Position numbers and translations under genes: made by a program. A model generated the notes under the pieces. That model worked only from the letters and a program-made list of their open reading frames with translations. It searched no databases and was not told where the DNA came from. From positions 3,030,501 to 3,094,500 of the forward strand of contig NZ_LR134386.1 of NCBI RefSeq assembly GCF_900637665.1: a stretch of DNA of 64,000 nucleotides, in the 5' to 3' direction. This DNA is from Chryseobacterium nakagawai. Its GTDB lineage: Bacteria > Bacteroidota > Bacteroidia > Flavobacteriales > Weeksellaceae. How positions within the stretch are numbered: position 1 is the stretch's first letter; each line of letters starts with the position of its first letter. Shown here one piece after another: positions 54,476 through 63,122 of this stretch.

Positions 54476-55153
54476 ATGAAAAATTTAATAATTATGTTCC
54501 TTTTATTACATAATATTTGTAATTCTCAAATTAAAATGACTTGGGAATACTATAAAAATCTTAAAAAAGCTGATGTAATCATTTATAATGAGGGTGCGAA
54601 AGATATTCTCTTGCCGATAGATTTAAAATCTTTAAAGCCTCATTTTGAGAATGAATGTTCTATGATTGATTATGAATTTCCATATCCTTCTTTTGGGTTA
54701 ACTCTATTAGTAGAAAATGAACATGAAAAGATGTTTGGCAGTATTCATAATATTGAAGTGTCAGGAAATAATAATTTTAATAGAATTGTACTAGAAAGAC
54801 AAGAAATTAATAATGGATATTTAGATTTCATTAAAAAATGGGATGAAAGCAATAAAATTTCAGATTTAGATTTTGCAAAAAAAAATTATTATTTATATAA
54901 TAATCTAGTATTTATTAAATCTAAACAAAAAATTAAATTTCAAATTGCTGTTAACTTTGATAACATAACAAATCAAAAATATATTTATTATTACTACCCA
55001 ATAGATTGGGGTAAGAAGATTGAAGTAATGCTTTCTACTTGTATTGATTCAGATACTTACAACTATCTTACAGAAAGACAAAAGCAAGAATTAAAAAAAT
55101 ATGAATTTTTTACGGGAAACTTGAGAAGTAATATAATTGTGTTAAATCAATAG
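54476..55153 (+). CDS. Putative immunity protein for the metallopeptidase-like tail
   Basis: 225 aa. The N-terminus (LIIMFLLLHNICNSQ) is a signal peptide, so it should be periplasmic. I recognise no family; it is rich in Lys, Asn and Tyr with no cysteine pair pattern. It starts 1 base after the toxin-like tail stop, and its high AT content matches that tail and contrasts with the core repeat. The immunity role is inferred from position and export. Confidence 0.65.
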   Translation: MKNLIIMFLLLHNICNSQIKMTWEYYKNLKKADVIIYNEGAKDILLPIDLKSLKPHFENECSMIDYEFPYPSFGLTLLVENEHEKMFGSIHNIEVSGNNNFNRIVLERQEINNGYLDFIKKWDESNKISDLDFAKKNYYLYNNLVFIKSKQKIKFQIAVNFDNITNQKYIYYYYPIDWGKKIEVMLSTCIDSDTYNYLTERQKQELKKYEFFTGNLRSNIIVLNQ

Positions 55154-55180
55154 TTTATATCTTGAAGTGGTTTCACAAGC

Positions 55181-55209
55181 TGCCGCACGAATCCTTTCGT
55201 GGTATTTTT
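55181..55209 (+). terminator. Terminator after immunity gene 3, repeat of 51883-51913
   Basis: CACGAA (55186-55191) pairs with TTCGTG (55196-55201), then GGTATTTTTA. It shares ACGAATCCTTTCGT and TATTTTTATTAACAA with the earlier terminator, but its outer stem is damaged. Confidence 0.6.
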
Positions 55210-55234
55210 ATTAACAATTAGCTATATATACTAG

Positions 55235-55690
55235 TACAAAGACCACCTTGGAAACACCAGGGTAAGCTTTACCAAAGATAGCGCAGGCGTTCTTGAAGTT
55301 ACAGATACCAACAACTATTATCCTTTTGGGTTAAATCATATTGCAAACTCTTTCTTATCTAGTTTAGGAAGCTATAATGCCTACAAGTATAATGGGAAAG
55401 AGATCCAGAAAACGGGGATGTATGATTATGGCGCAAGAATGTATATGCCTGATCTGGGAAGATGGGGTGTTGTAGATGCTTATGCAGAGGCAATGAGGAG
55501 ACATTCGCCTTATAATTATGCCTTTAATAACCCTGTTAGTTTTATAGATCCTGATGGAAATTCTCCAAGGAAAACATATGGAGAACATTCAGCTTTCAAT
55601 GGAGATTATGACCCCAATTCTTCTCTATCTGGTTATAATGGAATGGGAAATTCACTTGGGATGTATTTTGCGAATGATGGCGGAGGTAGT
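55235..55690 (+). repeat. RHS-core repeat, copy C (partial and diverged)
   Basis: Starts at TACAAAGACCACCTTGG, directly after a TAG stop at 55232-55234, and ends near AATGATGGCGGAGG. It is clearly less similar to A than B is (for example IDAYAEKMRR against VDAYAEAMRR), so it is an older or separately acquired copy. Confidence 0.8.
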
Positions 55691-56436
55691 TTTGGATGGG
55701 AACGTAAAACTTTTGGTGAAACGCAGGCATATAGAGATATCATGACAGCGTATTACAATGGTGGTACAGCAGAATTTGTGAATAATAATGGGACCTGGAA
55801 ATGGTGGACAGATTATACAAATCCTGATTCTGGAGTTACAGGACTGGAAACATTAAATATATTGAAGCGTTCTTCTTCTAGTATACAACAGATTAAACAA
55901 TCCTATCATAATTTTAATCTTTACAGACCAGATAATACACCTGAATGGTATACTTTTGGAGGACGGGCAAATTATGGATTAGGTGCAGCAGCAGTTGGAT
56001 TAGCCAATTTTTCAGGAAAAACTAGAATCACAACTACAGACTCAACTATTGAATTGTATCGCCCTAATACAAATGGAAACGTATTTACTAGAAATGCATA
56101 TACAAAAACAATGGGGTTAAGAAAAACCGGAACATTGGTTGGGTATGGTCGTTTTGGTCTTGGGTTGACAATGGATGCAATAGGAGTTTATAATTATTAT
56201 AATAGCCCATAATCAACTAATAAAGTACATCCTGCAAAAGCAGGATTAAATACAGCTATGAGTGCTTACGGTTTGACCGGGGCAGGAACTATCCCCGGAT
56301 TGCTATATTTTGGTGTTGATGACTTTTGCCCCGTGGCTGGGAAGGTTATGGGAATGATTACCAAAGTATACAATCTGACAATGCAGCGATCATGTCAGGA
56401 TTTATAATAGCTCCTTATGGATCACAAAAATTTTAA
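55235..56436 (+). pseudogene. Displaced RHS-core fragment with a decayed third toxin tail
   Basis: Has no start in the homologous upstream part; the first ATG is at 55418 within the core. The frame runs to a TAA at 56210-56212, after which the same frame continues (HPAKAGLNTAMSAYGLTGAG, then LLYFGVDDF) and then shifts by one base near 56335 into WEGYGNDYQSIQS and SGFIIAPYGSQKF before a stop at 56434-56436. So one stop and one frameshift have broken a tail of about 250 residues that I cannot assign to a family. Some gene callers would report 55418-56212. Confidence 0.7.
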
Positions 56437-56439
56437 ATT

Positions 56440-56967
56440 ATGTTACTAAAGAAGTTTTATTATCATTTTTTTTACAAAATATATAAATCAATTCAATACA
56501 CATCTGCACCATTTGGAGAATTTTTAAATAATTTTAAAGCAGGTGTGATAATGATAGCTTTAGAACTTTGGACTTTTTTTTCTATAATAAATTATTACAC
56601 ATTTATAACAGGAAATAAAGTAGAATTATCTTTTTCTAAACCTATCATGTATATTCCATTTATCTGTATTATAGGTTTTAATTATTATACATTAGATCAT
56701 TTAGATGTGTGGAAATCCTATAATTATGAGTTTGATCAGTTACCCAAAAAGAAGAATTTGGTTGGAAGTTGGATTGTTTTTGGATTGGTGCTATTGATTA
56801 TTGGAAATTTCATTTTTTCATTTTATTGTTTAGACAGGCAAGCAAGAAAAGACCAAGTTGGTCCATATGCACCGGAAATTTTGGCAAAAGAAAGAAGAGA
56901 GGATTCTTTACAAAAAGCTAAACAAATAGAAAATCTTAAAAAAATATATGGTGAAGATAAAAAATAG
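56440..56967 (+). CDS. Putative immunity membrane protein for the third cassette
   Basis: 175 aa, with three likely membrane helices (about 35-55, 67-83, 106-130) and a charged C-terminal coiled coil (RREDSLQKAKQIENLKKIYG). No family is recognised. It starts 3 bases after the end of the decayed toxin tail, like the other tail/immunity pairs. A membrane-bound immunity protein would fit a toxin that acts on membranes or the periplasm; inference only. Confidence 0.6.
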   Translation: MLLKKFYYHFFYKIYKSIQYTSAPFGEFLNNFKAGVIMIALELWTFFSIINYYTFITGNKVELSFSKPIMYIPFICIIGFNYYTLDHLDVWKSYNYEFDQLPKKKNLVGSWIVFGLVLLIIGNFIFSFYCLDRQARKDQVGPYAPEILAKERREDSLQKAKQIENLKKIYGEDKK

Positions 56968-56995
56968 AAATATAGATTTGTAACCTAATAAACCA

Positions 56996-57025
56996 ATAAG
57001 CCATTACATTTTTGTAATGGCTTAT
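56996..57025 (+). terminator. Hairpin after the last immunity gene
   Basis: ATAAGCCATTAC (56996-57007) pairs perfectly with GTAATGGCTTAT (57014-57025). There is no T run, so termination is uncertain. Confidence 0.5.
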
Positions 57026-57061
57026 ACCATCGATAAATAATCTTTAGGCTGCAATTATAAA

Positions 57062-57190
57062 GACTTTCTGAGAAGTGTAGGATTCAGTTACAGCAAAGCT
57101 GATGGAGGTGGAATAATGATTCAGGAAGAAAGCAATTATTATCCTGTATTCCATGGTCATTACTTTATTTTACCTAATTTTATTAATTAA
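57062..57190 (+). pseudogene. RHS relic
   Basis: A frame with GGGIMIQEESNYYPVFHGHYF. The EESNYYP(V/F) part is like the NNYYPFGL motif of the RHS core in the upstream genes, so this may be the scar of another cassette. The core ends right after it. Confidence 0.4.
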
Positions 57191-57210
57191 TTTCAAACTC
57201 AAATTATCCT

Positions 57211-57708
57211 ATGTACTATAAAAACGACACAATCATTATACGGGAGTTCACTCCTCAGGAACTTCATTTATTTTTAGATCTGTTTACAAACGAAAATGTT
57301 ACCCTTTATCTGCCTTACAAATCGCCTGAAGAATTTAAACAAATGTTTGAAAAAGCATTATTGGATTATAAAGAAGGGCCACTCAGCAGATGGGGAATAT
57401 TTGATGCCCAGAATGGTGCTTTCGTGGGAGTATGCCTGGCCAGAATTTTCGCTGAAAATGCCAACTCCATAGAAATAGGCTATATGCTTGGAGAGAATTA
57501 CTGGGGAAAAGGAATCGGAACCCAGGTCTGTAAAGCACTTGCTGATTATTGTCTTTCAGCCGATCAGGAAAAGGAAATCGTTGCATTAACAGACCTTGAT
57601 AATATTGGCTCACAGAAAGTCCTTCTAAAAAGTGGATTTAACAGATTAGAAAACCTGGAAAGAGAGGACAGAGCATTAGCATATTTCTTATTTTCAAAGG
57701 AGCAATAA
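57211..57708 (+). CDS. GNAT-family N-acetyltransferase
   Basis: 165 aa GNAT fold of the RimJ/RimL-like (PF13302-type) subgroup: a start typical of ribosomal-protein acetyltransferase relatives (IIREFTPQELHLF), the core EIGYMLGENYWGKGIGTQV with the acetyl-CoA pyrophosphate loop (GKGIGT), and a tail with NIGSQKVLLKSGFNR. The acceptor (protein N-terminus, polyamine or small molecule) is unknown. It marks the end of the RHS region and is unrelated to the sulfur operon. Confidence 0.87.
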   Translation: MYYKNDTIIIREFTPQELHLFLDLFTNENVTLYLPYKSPEEFKQMFEKALLDYKEGPLSRWGIFDAQNGAFVGVCLARIFAENANSIEIGYMLGENYWGKGIGTQVCKALADYCLSADQEKEIVALTDLDNIGSQKVLLKSGFNRLENLEREDRALAYFLFSKEQ

Positions 57709-57864
57709 ATAAAAAGAGCTGAAAATGTGAAGAATGGCCTGTATTATAACTTTACCACCGTTGCACTTTCAGCTTCCTTTATTTTTCCTGGGCTCAAAAA
57801 ATATTTCAGGATCATTTATCTTTCATTTCATTAATCAGATAATTTGTCATACCTTGCATAGATT

Positions 57865-58281
57865 ATGATGTCCAAACGTTGCAAATACGCGCTGAAAGCA
57901 ATGGTCAGATTAGCAAGAAATTACAATCAAGGCTATCTGTCCACTTCGATTATTGCACAGGATGAAAACATTCCCAAAAAGTTTCTCGAGCAAATCCTTC
58001 TTGAACTTAAAAGAACTAAACTTGTTAACAGCAAACAAGGAAAAGTAGGTGGATATTACCTGCTAAAATCACCTGATGAAGTATCATTGGCGGATATCTA
58101 CCGTATTTTCGACGGGCCTATTGCACTAACGCCCTGCGTATCCTTAAACTTCTACGAGGCATGTGACGATTGTGTAGATGAAGCAGAATGTTACCTTAGA
58201 AACGAACTCATAATCGTTCGTGAGAAGACCAGAAAAAGTATGATGGAGGCCACTCTGACCAAGTTTATCGACAAAAAATAA
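57865..58281 (+). CDS. Rrf2-family regulator, probably of cysteine synthesis
   Basis: 138 aa winged-helix Rrf2 protein: MSKRCKYALKAMVRLAR at the start and VGGYYLLKSPDEVSLADIYR as wing. It has cysteines in a cluster (PCVSLNFYEACDDCVDEAEC), which in IscR-like relatives can bind an Fe-S cluster, while CymR-type relatives sense O-acetylserine/cysteine synthase. It lies 74 bases before cysH. The start at 57865 or 57868 gives the same protein bar one residue. A role as repressor of the sulfur operon is inferred. Confidence 0.87.
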   Translation: MMSKRCKYALKAMVRLARNYNQGYLSTSIIAQDENIPKKFLEQILLELKRTKLVNSKQGKVGGYYLLKSPDEVSLADIYRIFDGPIALTPCVSLNFYEACDDCVDEAECYLRNELIIVREKTRKSMMEATLTKFIDKK

Positions 58282-58294
58282 TTTTTTTTCATTT

Positions 58295-58340
58295 AAATTC
58301 TACTATTTTGATAGGAGTTATAGAATTTTATATATATTTG
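58295..58340 (+). promoter_or_regulatory. cysH promoter with overlapping inverted-repeat operator candidate
   Basis: TTG at 58308-58310, 22-base spacer, TATATTTG at 58333-58340 match the sigma-ABfr promoter. A perfect inverted repeat AAATTCTA/TAGAATTT (58295-58302 and 58321-58328) spans the -33 element, a good position for an Rrf2 repressor. Both observations are direct; the function is inferred. The promoter position also rules out a start at 58308. Confidence 0.55.
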
Positions 58341-58355
58341 CATCAACAAATTGGA

Positions 58356-59075
58356 ATGGAAATGGAAAATAGTCTGAAAAACGAATTCGAAAAATTGAAA
58401 GAAGAAATCCTAGGGGAGTCTTCTCAACAGGATATTTTGCAATCACTTACAGAAGTATTTCCGGGTGAAGTAGTGTTTTCAACAAGCTTCAGTTATGAAG
58501 ATCAGGTCATCACTCATTTAATAAAAAACCTGAATGTAGAGATTTTCACATTGGACACCGGGAGACTTTTTGAACAGACTTATGACACCTGGGCTTCTAC
58601 AAAAGCTTTCTTCAAAAAAGAGATCAAAGCGTACTATCCGGATACTGAAGAACTGAAAAAATTTGTATCAGAAAACGGTCCCAATTCTTTTTATCAATCC
58701 GTAGAGCAGAGAAAAGCATGCTGTACTATCAGAAAAGTACACCCTCTTAAATCTGCATTAAAAGGATATAGAATATGGATCACCGGTTTAAGAGCTGAGC
58801 ATTCTCCAAACAGACAAAACATGCCATCATTGGAATGGGACGAAGATAATCAGATCATTAAATTTCATCCTCTTCTTCACTGGAGCACTGAACAGGTAAC
58901 AGATTACGTAAAAACCCATCAGCTTCCGTACAATTATCTTCATAAAAAAGGATTCGTAAGCATCGGATGTGAGCCTTGTACAAGAGCTATTCAGGAAGGA
59001 GAAGATTTCAGAGCCGGCCGCTGGTGGTGGGAAGATGCTAATAAAAAAGAATGCGGTCTCCATATTCATCAATAA
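58356..59075 (+). CDS. cysH: APS-type phosphoadenylyl/adenylyl-sulfate reductase
   Basis: 239 aa from the ATG at 58356 (a TTG at 58308 is inside the promoter). PP-loop-like fold: STSFSYEDQVI, then LDTGRLFEQTYDTW. It has the four-cysteine signature, Cys122-Cys123 (KACCTIRK) and Cys205-x2-Cys208 (GCEPC), that holds a [4Fe-4S] cluster in APS reductases, plus the catalytic ECGLH (Cys233). So it most likely reduces adenylyl sulfate (APS) itself to sulfite. It heads the operon and starts the reductive branch. Confidence 0.9.
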   Translation: MEMENSLKNEFEKLKEEILGESSQQDILQSLTEVFPGEVVFSTSFSYEDQVITHLIKNLNVEIFTLDTGRLFEQTYDTWASTKAFFKKEIKAYYPDTEELKKFVSENGPNSFYQSVEQRKACCTIRKVHPLKSALKGYRIWITGLRAEHSPNRQNMPSLEWDEDNQIIKFHPLLHWSTEQVTDYVKTHQLPYNYLHKKGFVSIGCEPCTRAIQEGEDFRAGRWWWEDANKKECGLHIHQ

Positions 59076-59087
59076 AAAAAGAAAAAC

Positions 59088-59996
59088 ATGTCAACATATC
59101 ATTTAGATTACCTGGATCAGTTGGAAGCTGAATCTATTTACATTTTAAGGGAAGTCGCAGGACAGTTTGAACGCCCGGCACTTTTATTCAGCGGTGGAAA
59201 AGACAGTATAGTACTGGCTCATTTAGCTTCAAAAGCATTCCGTTACGGAAAAATACCTTTCAAGTTTGTTCATGTAGATACAGGGCACAACTTCCCTGAG
59301 GTCTTGAACTTTAGAGATGAACTTGTTAATCAGCTGGAAGTTGACTTGGTAGTTCGTAAAGTTGAAGATACCATCAAAAAGAAAGGGTTAACAGAGCCTA
59401 AAGGAAAATTCCCAAGCAGAAACTGGCTGCAGACCTTTACTTTACTCGATACTATTGAAGAATTTGAATTTGATGTCTGTATCGGAGGCGCTCGCAGAGA
59501 CGAAGAAAAAGCCCGCGCCAAAGAAAGGATCTTCTCTGTTCGTGATGAATTCGGACAGTGGGATCCAAAACTTCAACGTCCGGAATTATGGAGCATCTTC
59601 AACGGAAAAATCCATAAAGGAGAAAATGTAAGAGTATTTCCGATCAGCAACTGGACAGAACTTGACATCTGGAACTATATCCGAAGAGAAAAAATTGAAC
59701 TTCCATCCATTTACTTCTCGCATGACAGAGAAGTGGTAGACCTCAACGGACAGTGGATCGCCAATTCTCACCATGCCTCTCTTGAAACCAGCGATATCAT
59801 CACTACAAAAAGGATAAGATACCGCACCGTAGGAGATATGACCTGCACTGCAGCAGTAGAATCTAAAGCAACTACAATTGATGCTGTGATTGATGAAATT
59901 GTAGCCACAAGAATTTCCGAACGCGGAGAAACCAGAATTGATGACCGTGTGACGGAAGCAGCAATGGAAGACCGTAAAAAGGGAGGCTATTTTTAA
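59088..59996 (+). CDS. cysD: Sulfate adenylyltransferase subunit 2
   Basis: 302 aa. ATP-pyrophosphatase-type enzyme: PP-loop LFSGGKDSIVL near residue 32, FVHVDTGHNFPEV near 62 and the conserved GGARRDEEKARAKERIFS near 140. With CysN it makes APS from sulfate and ATP. It is 12 bases after cysH. The length is the usual one for this subunit. Confidence 0.95.
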   Translation: MSTYHLDYLDQLEAESIYILREVAGQFERPALLFSGGKDSIVLAHLASKAFRYGKIPFKFVHVDTGHNFPEVLNFRDELVNQLEVDLVVRKVEDTIKKKGLTEPKGKFPSRNWLQTFTLLDTIEEFEFDVCIGGARRDEEKARAKERIFSVRDEFGQWDPKLQRPELWSIFNGKIHKGENVRVFPISNWTELDIWNYIRREKIELPSIYFSHDREVVDLNGQWIANSHHASLETSDIITTKRIRYRTVGDMTCTAAVESKATTIDAVIDEIVATRISERGETRIDDRVTEAAMEDRKKGGYF

Positions 59997-60000
59997 TCAT

Positions 60001-60082
60001 TGATAAAAGATCATTGATGAATGATGAGCCAAAGTTTTTTATCAATTATCAACAATCACTTATCATTTATAATTACAAACAG
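60001..60082. repeat. ATTGAT-type repeats before cysN
   Basis: Short units such as ATCATTGATAAA, TCATTGATGAATGATGAG, ATCAATTATCAACAATC and ACTTATCATTTATAATTA fill the cysD-cysN gap. Such AT-rich low-complexity runs with near inverted symmetry are familiar to me from flavobacterial intergenic DNA. Confidence 0.35.
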
Positions 60083-61321
60083 ATGGATATATTAAGATTT
60101 ATAACAGCAGGAAGCGTGGATGACGGTAAAAGTACCTTGATCGGAAGACTGCTATACGATAGTAAAAGTATTTTACAGGATCAGTTAGAAGTACTGGAAA
60201 AACATTCTAAAAATAAAAATGATGACGGGATAGACCTTGCTCTTCTTACGGATGGCTTACGTGCTGAAAGGGAGCAGGGAATCACCATCGATGTTGCATA
60301 CAGGTATTTTTCTACCTCAAAAAGAAAATTTATCATTGCCGATGCACCCGGTCACGTACAATATACAAGAAACATGATTACCGGAGCTTCCAACTCCGAT
60401 TTGATGGTAATCCTGATTGATGCCCGTCAGGGAGTAATTGAGCAAACAAGAAGACATTCTATCATTGCTTCGTTATTAAAATTGAAAAAGGTAGCTGTAG
60501 CCATTAATAAAATGGACATGGTGGATTATTCAAAAGAAGTATTTGAAACCATTAAAGCAGATTATGCTAAAATTGCAGAAAGTCTTGGATTAAATGACGT
60601 AAGCTATTTCCCGATTTCAGCATTGAAAGGAGACAATATTGTATCCAGATCAGCTCAAACAGATTGGTACCAAGGAACTTCGCTTTTAGAATATCTGGAA
60701 AATGTAACTCTGAATGAAGAGTTGAATAATGGAAATCGTTTTCAGGTTCAATATGTCATTCGTCCTCAGACTGAAGAGTTGCATGATTACAGAGGATATG
60801 CAGGACAGATTTTAAGCGGAAAGTTTCAGAAAGGAGACCCAATCCAAATTCTTCCAGCAGGCATTACAACCGAAATTGCAAAAATCGAGATCAACGGAAT
60901 TGAAAAAGAAGAAGCCTTTGAAGGACAGCCTGTTGTGATTCATGTAAACGATGATGTAGATATCAGCAGAGGAGATATTTTTGCTACCGAAGAACAGCTT
61001 CCTGTGATAGAAAAAGACCTTGAAGTTTTGCTTTGCTGGCTCGATCAAAAATCACTACAGCCTGGTAATAAATACCTCTTACAGCAGAACAGCAGACTGA
61101 TAAGAGCCGTAGTGAAAGAGATTGATTATAAGATTGATGTGAATACCCTTACCCAGGAAAAAGCAGAAGGGAATATCAAACTGAATGAAGTGGTAAAAGT
61201 AACCCTACGAACGGCACAACCTTTGGTCTATGATAGTTTTATCAATAACAAAAGAACAGGTTCTGCAATTTTGGTAGATGAAACTTCTAATTCAACGGTT
61301 GCAGCCTGCATAATTCAGTAA
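60083..61321 (+). CDS. cysN: Sulfate adenylyltransferase subunit 1 (GTPase)
   Basis: 412 aa from the ATG at 60083 (MDILRFITAGSVDDGKST, the P-loop start); a TTG at 60014 would add a non-conserved leader drawn from the repeat region. GTPase motifs: GSVDDGKS, DAPGH, NKMD and an EF-Tu-type domain 2. It drives the CysD reaction by GTP hydrolysis. It lacks an APS-kinase (CysC) extension, in keeping with an APS-reducing CysH. Confidence 0.95.
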   Translation: MDILRFITAGSVDDGKSTLIGRLLYDSKSILQDQLEVLEKHSKNKNDDGIDLALLTDGLRAEREQGITIDVAYRYFSTSKRKFIIADAPGHVQYTRNMITGASNSDLMVILIDARQGVIEQTRRHSIIASLLKLKKVAVAINKMDMVDYSKEVFETIKADYAKIAESLGLNDVSYFPISALKGDNIVSRSAQTDWYQGTSLLEYLENVTLNEELNNGNRFQVQYVIRPQTEELHDYRGYAGQILSGKFQKGDPIQILPAGITTEIAKIEINGIEKEEAFEGQPVVIHVNDDVDISRGDIFATEEQLPVIEKDLEVLLCWLDQKSLQPGNKYLLQQNSRLIRAVVKEIDYKIDVNTLTQEKAEGNIKLNEVVKVTLRTAQPLVYDSFINNKRTGSAILVDETSNSTVAACIIQ

Positions 61322-61326
61322 AGAAT

Positions 61327-62157
61327 ATGTCAGTTACCCATCATTTTATAGAAAGAATTCATCAGAGCAAACAGAATAAACCCCATGGATTCTTTGACAG
61401 AGCCAGAGTAAAGGTTTTTGTAACAGAATTGTATAAAGTATTGTTTCTTCCACAAGAAGTCAATACGCCTGACCAGCTGAAACAGGATTTTGCTAAACTG
61501 CACGATCATCTTTCAGCCCTGATTAATACAATCACGAGAGATAAAGACCTTACCGAAGTCCAGGTAAATGCTTTTTTTGAGGCCTTGCCACAAATTTATG
61601 GTCATCTCGTTCAGGACGCGCAGTCTATCCTTGAATTTGATCCGGCAGCAGACTCTCTAGAAGAAATATACCTTGCGTATCCCGGATATTTTGCAACCTA
61701 TGTATACAGGATCTCGCATCAGCTCTGGAATCAGGAAGTCCCTGTTTTACCCCGCGTTATTTCAGAATATGCACACAGCAAAACAGGAATAGACATTCAT
61801 CCGGGAGCAGTGATTGGAGAATATTTTTTCATCGATCACGGAACCGGAATTGTTATCGGAGAAACTACCGTTATTGGCGATCATGTCAAAATATATCAGG
61901 GAGTAACCCTCGGTGCGTTGAATGTCTCTAAAGAAAAAGCCAACCAGAAAAGACATCCGAATATTGAAGATCATGTCATCATCTATTCAGGAGCTACTAT
62001 TTTGGGCGGAAATACAACCATAGGCAGGGAAAGCGTTATCGGAGGAAATGTGTGGATCACACAGGATGTACCGCCCAATTCCCTGGTCTATAACAAAAGT
62101 GAAATAAGAATAAAGGATAATAATCCCTTACCGGAATCATTAACCTTTGTAATATAA
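61327..62157 (+). CDS. cysE: Serine O-acetyltransferase
   Basis: 276 aa. A long helical N-terminal part (1-150), then left-handed beta-helix hexapeptide repeats: [19 protein letters not shown], then [38 protein letters not shown]. The catalytic His is in [11 protein letters not shown] and HPG. It is of the larger SAT kind. It makes O-acetylserine for CysK, and lies 5 bases after cysN. Confidence 0.92.
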   Translation: MSVTHHFIERIHQSKQNKPHGFFDRARVKVFVTELYKVLFLPQEVNTPDQLKQDFAKLHDHLSALINTITRDKDLTEVQVNAFFEALPQIYGHLVQDAQSILEFDPAADSLEEIYLAYPGYFATYVYRISHQLWNQEVPVLPRVISEYAHSKTGIDIHPGAVIGEYFFIDHGTGIVIGETTVIGDHVKIYQGVTLGALNVSKEKANQKRHPNIEDHVIIYSGATILGGNTTIGRESVIGGNVWITQDVPPNSLVYNKSEIRIKDNNPLPESLTFVI

Positions 62158-62185
62158 GAACAGAAAAACAAAAAATTGTATTGAT

Positions 62186-63097
62186 ATGAAATTTCAAAAT
62201 GCCCTAGAAACCATTGGAAATACACCAGTCGTAAAGATCAATAACTTATTCAATTCAGATCATGAGATCTGGATCAAATTAGAAAAAAGCAACCCTGGAG
62301 GAAGCATTAAAGACAGAATTGCCCTGGCAATGATTGAAGATGCAGAAGCCAAAGGGTTACTGAATAAAGACAGCGTTATCATAGAGCCTACCAGTGGAAA
62401 CACAGGAATCGGATTAGCATTGGTAGCTGCAGTAAAAGGATATAAGCTGATTCTGGTAATGCCGGACAGTATGAGTATAGAACGCCGTAAGATCATGGAA
62501 GCCTATGGTGCTGAATTTGTACTTACCCCAAGAGAAAAAGGAATGAAAGGAGCTATCGAGAAAGCTAATGAACTGGCAGAAGAAACTCCTAATTCATGGA
62601 TCCCTAGACAATTTGACAACCCTGCAAATGTAAAAGTACACGTTGAAACTACAGCTCAGGAAATTTTAAAAGATTTCCCTGAAGGGTTAGATTATGTGAT
62701 TACAGGAGTAGGAACCGGCGGACACATCACTGGGATTGCTAAAGCATTAAAGCAACAGCTTCCCAACCTTAAAGTCATTGCGGTAGAACCTGAATTATCT
62801 CCGGTATTGAGCGGCGGAAGTCCTGCACCACATCCATTACAGGGTCTTGGAGCCGGATTTGTACCTTCTATTTTAGACATTACTCTTTTAGACGGAGTGA
62901 TTACAGTAGGGAAGGATGAAGCCTATGAATATGCTATTAATGCTGCTAAAAAAGAAGGTCTTTTTGTAGGGATTTCTACAGGAGCCGCTTTAGCTGCTAT
63001 CGCAAAACAATTACCGGAAATACAACCCGGAGCTAAAATTCTTACCATCAATTACGATACCGGAGAAAGGTATCTTTCTATTGAAGGACTCTTCTAA
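62186..63097 (+). CDS. cysK: Cysteine synthase (O-acetylserine sulfhydrylase)
   Basis: 303 aa PLP enzyme. [16 protein letters not shown] contains the PLP lysine, [12 protein letters not shown] is the substrate loop and [10 protein letters not shown] the phosphate-binding loop. It condenses O-acetylserine with sulfide. It follows cysE in the operon by 28 bases; the two products usually form the cysteine synthase complex. Confidence 0.95.
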   Translation: MKFQNALETIGNTPVVKINNLFNSDHEIWIKLEKSNPGGSIKDRIALAMIEDAEAKGLLNKDSVIIEPTSGNTGIGLALVAAVKGYKLILVMPDSMSIERRKIMEAYGAEFVLTPREKGMKGAIEKANELAEETPNSWIPRQFDNPANVKVHVETTAQEILKDFPEGLDYVITGVGTGGHITGIAKALKQQLPNLKVIAVEPELSPVLSGGSPAPHPLQGLGAGFVPSILDITLLDGVITVGKDEAYEYAINAAKKEGLFVGISTGAALAAIAKQLPEIQPGAKILTINYDTGERYLSIEGLF

Positions 63098-63122
63098 AAT
63101 CCTTTAACTAACACCGATTTCA

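Noticed and set aside
43116..57190. Integrative element or prophage carrying the RHS genes
   Set aside because: No integrase, transposase, tRNA end, phage gene or terminal direct repeat was seen; exchange through the core repeat explains the structure better.
58308..58355. Upstream TTG start for cysH adding 16 residues
   Set aside because: The segment holds the -33 and -7 promoter elements, and the added residues do not fit the family start.
60014..60082. TTG start for cysN adding 23 residues
   Set aside because: The leader comes from an ATTGAT-type repeat, and CysN should begin a few residues before its P-loop.
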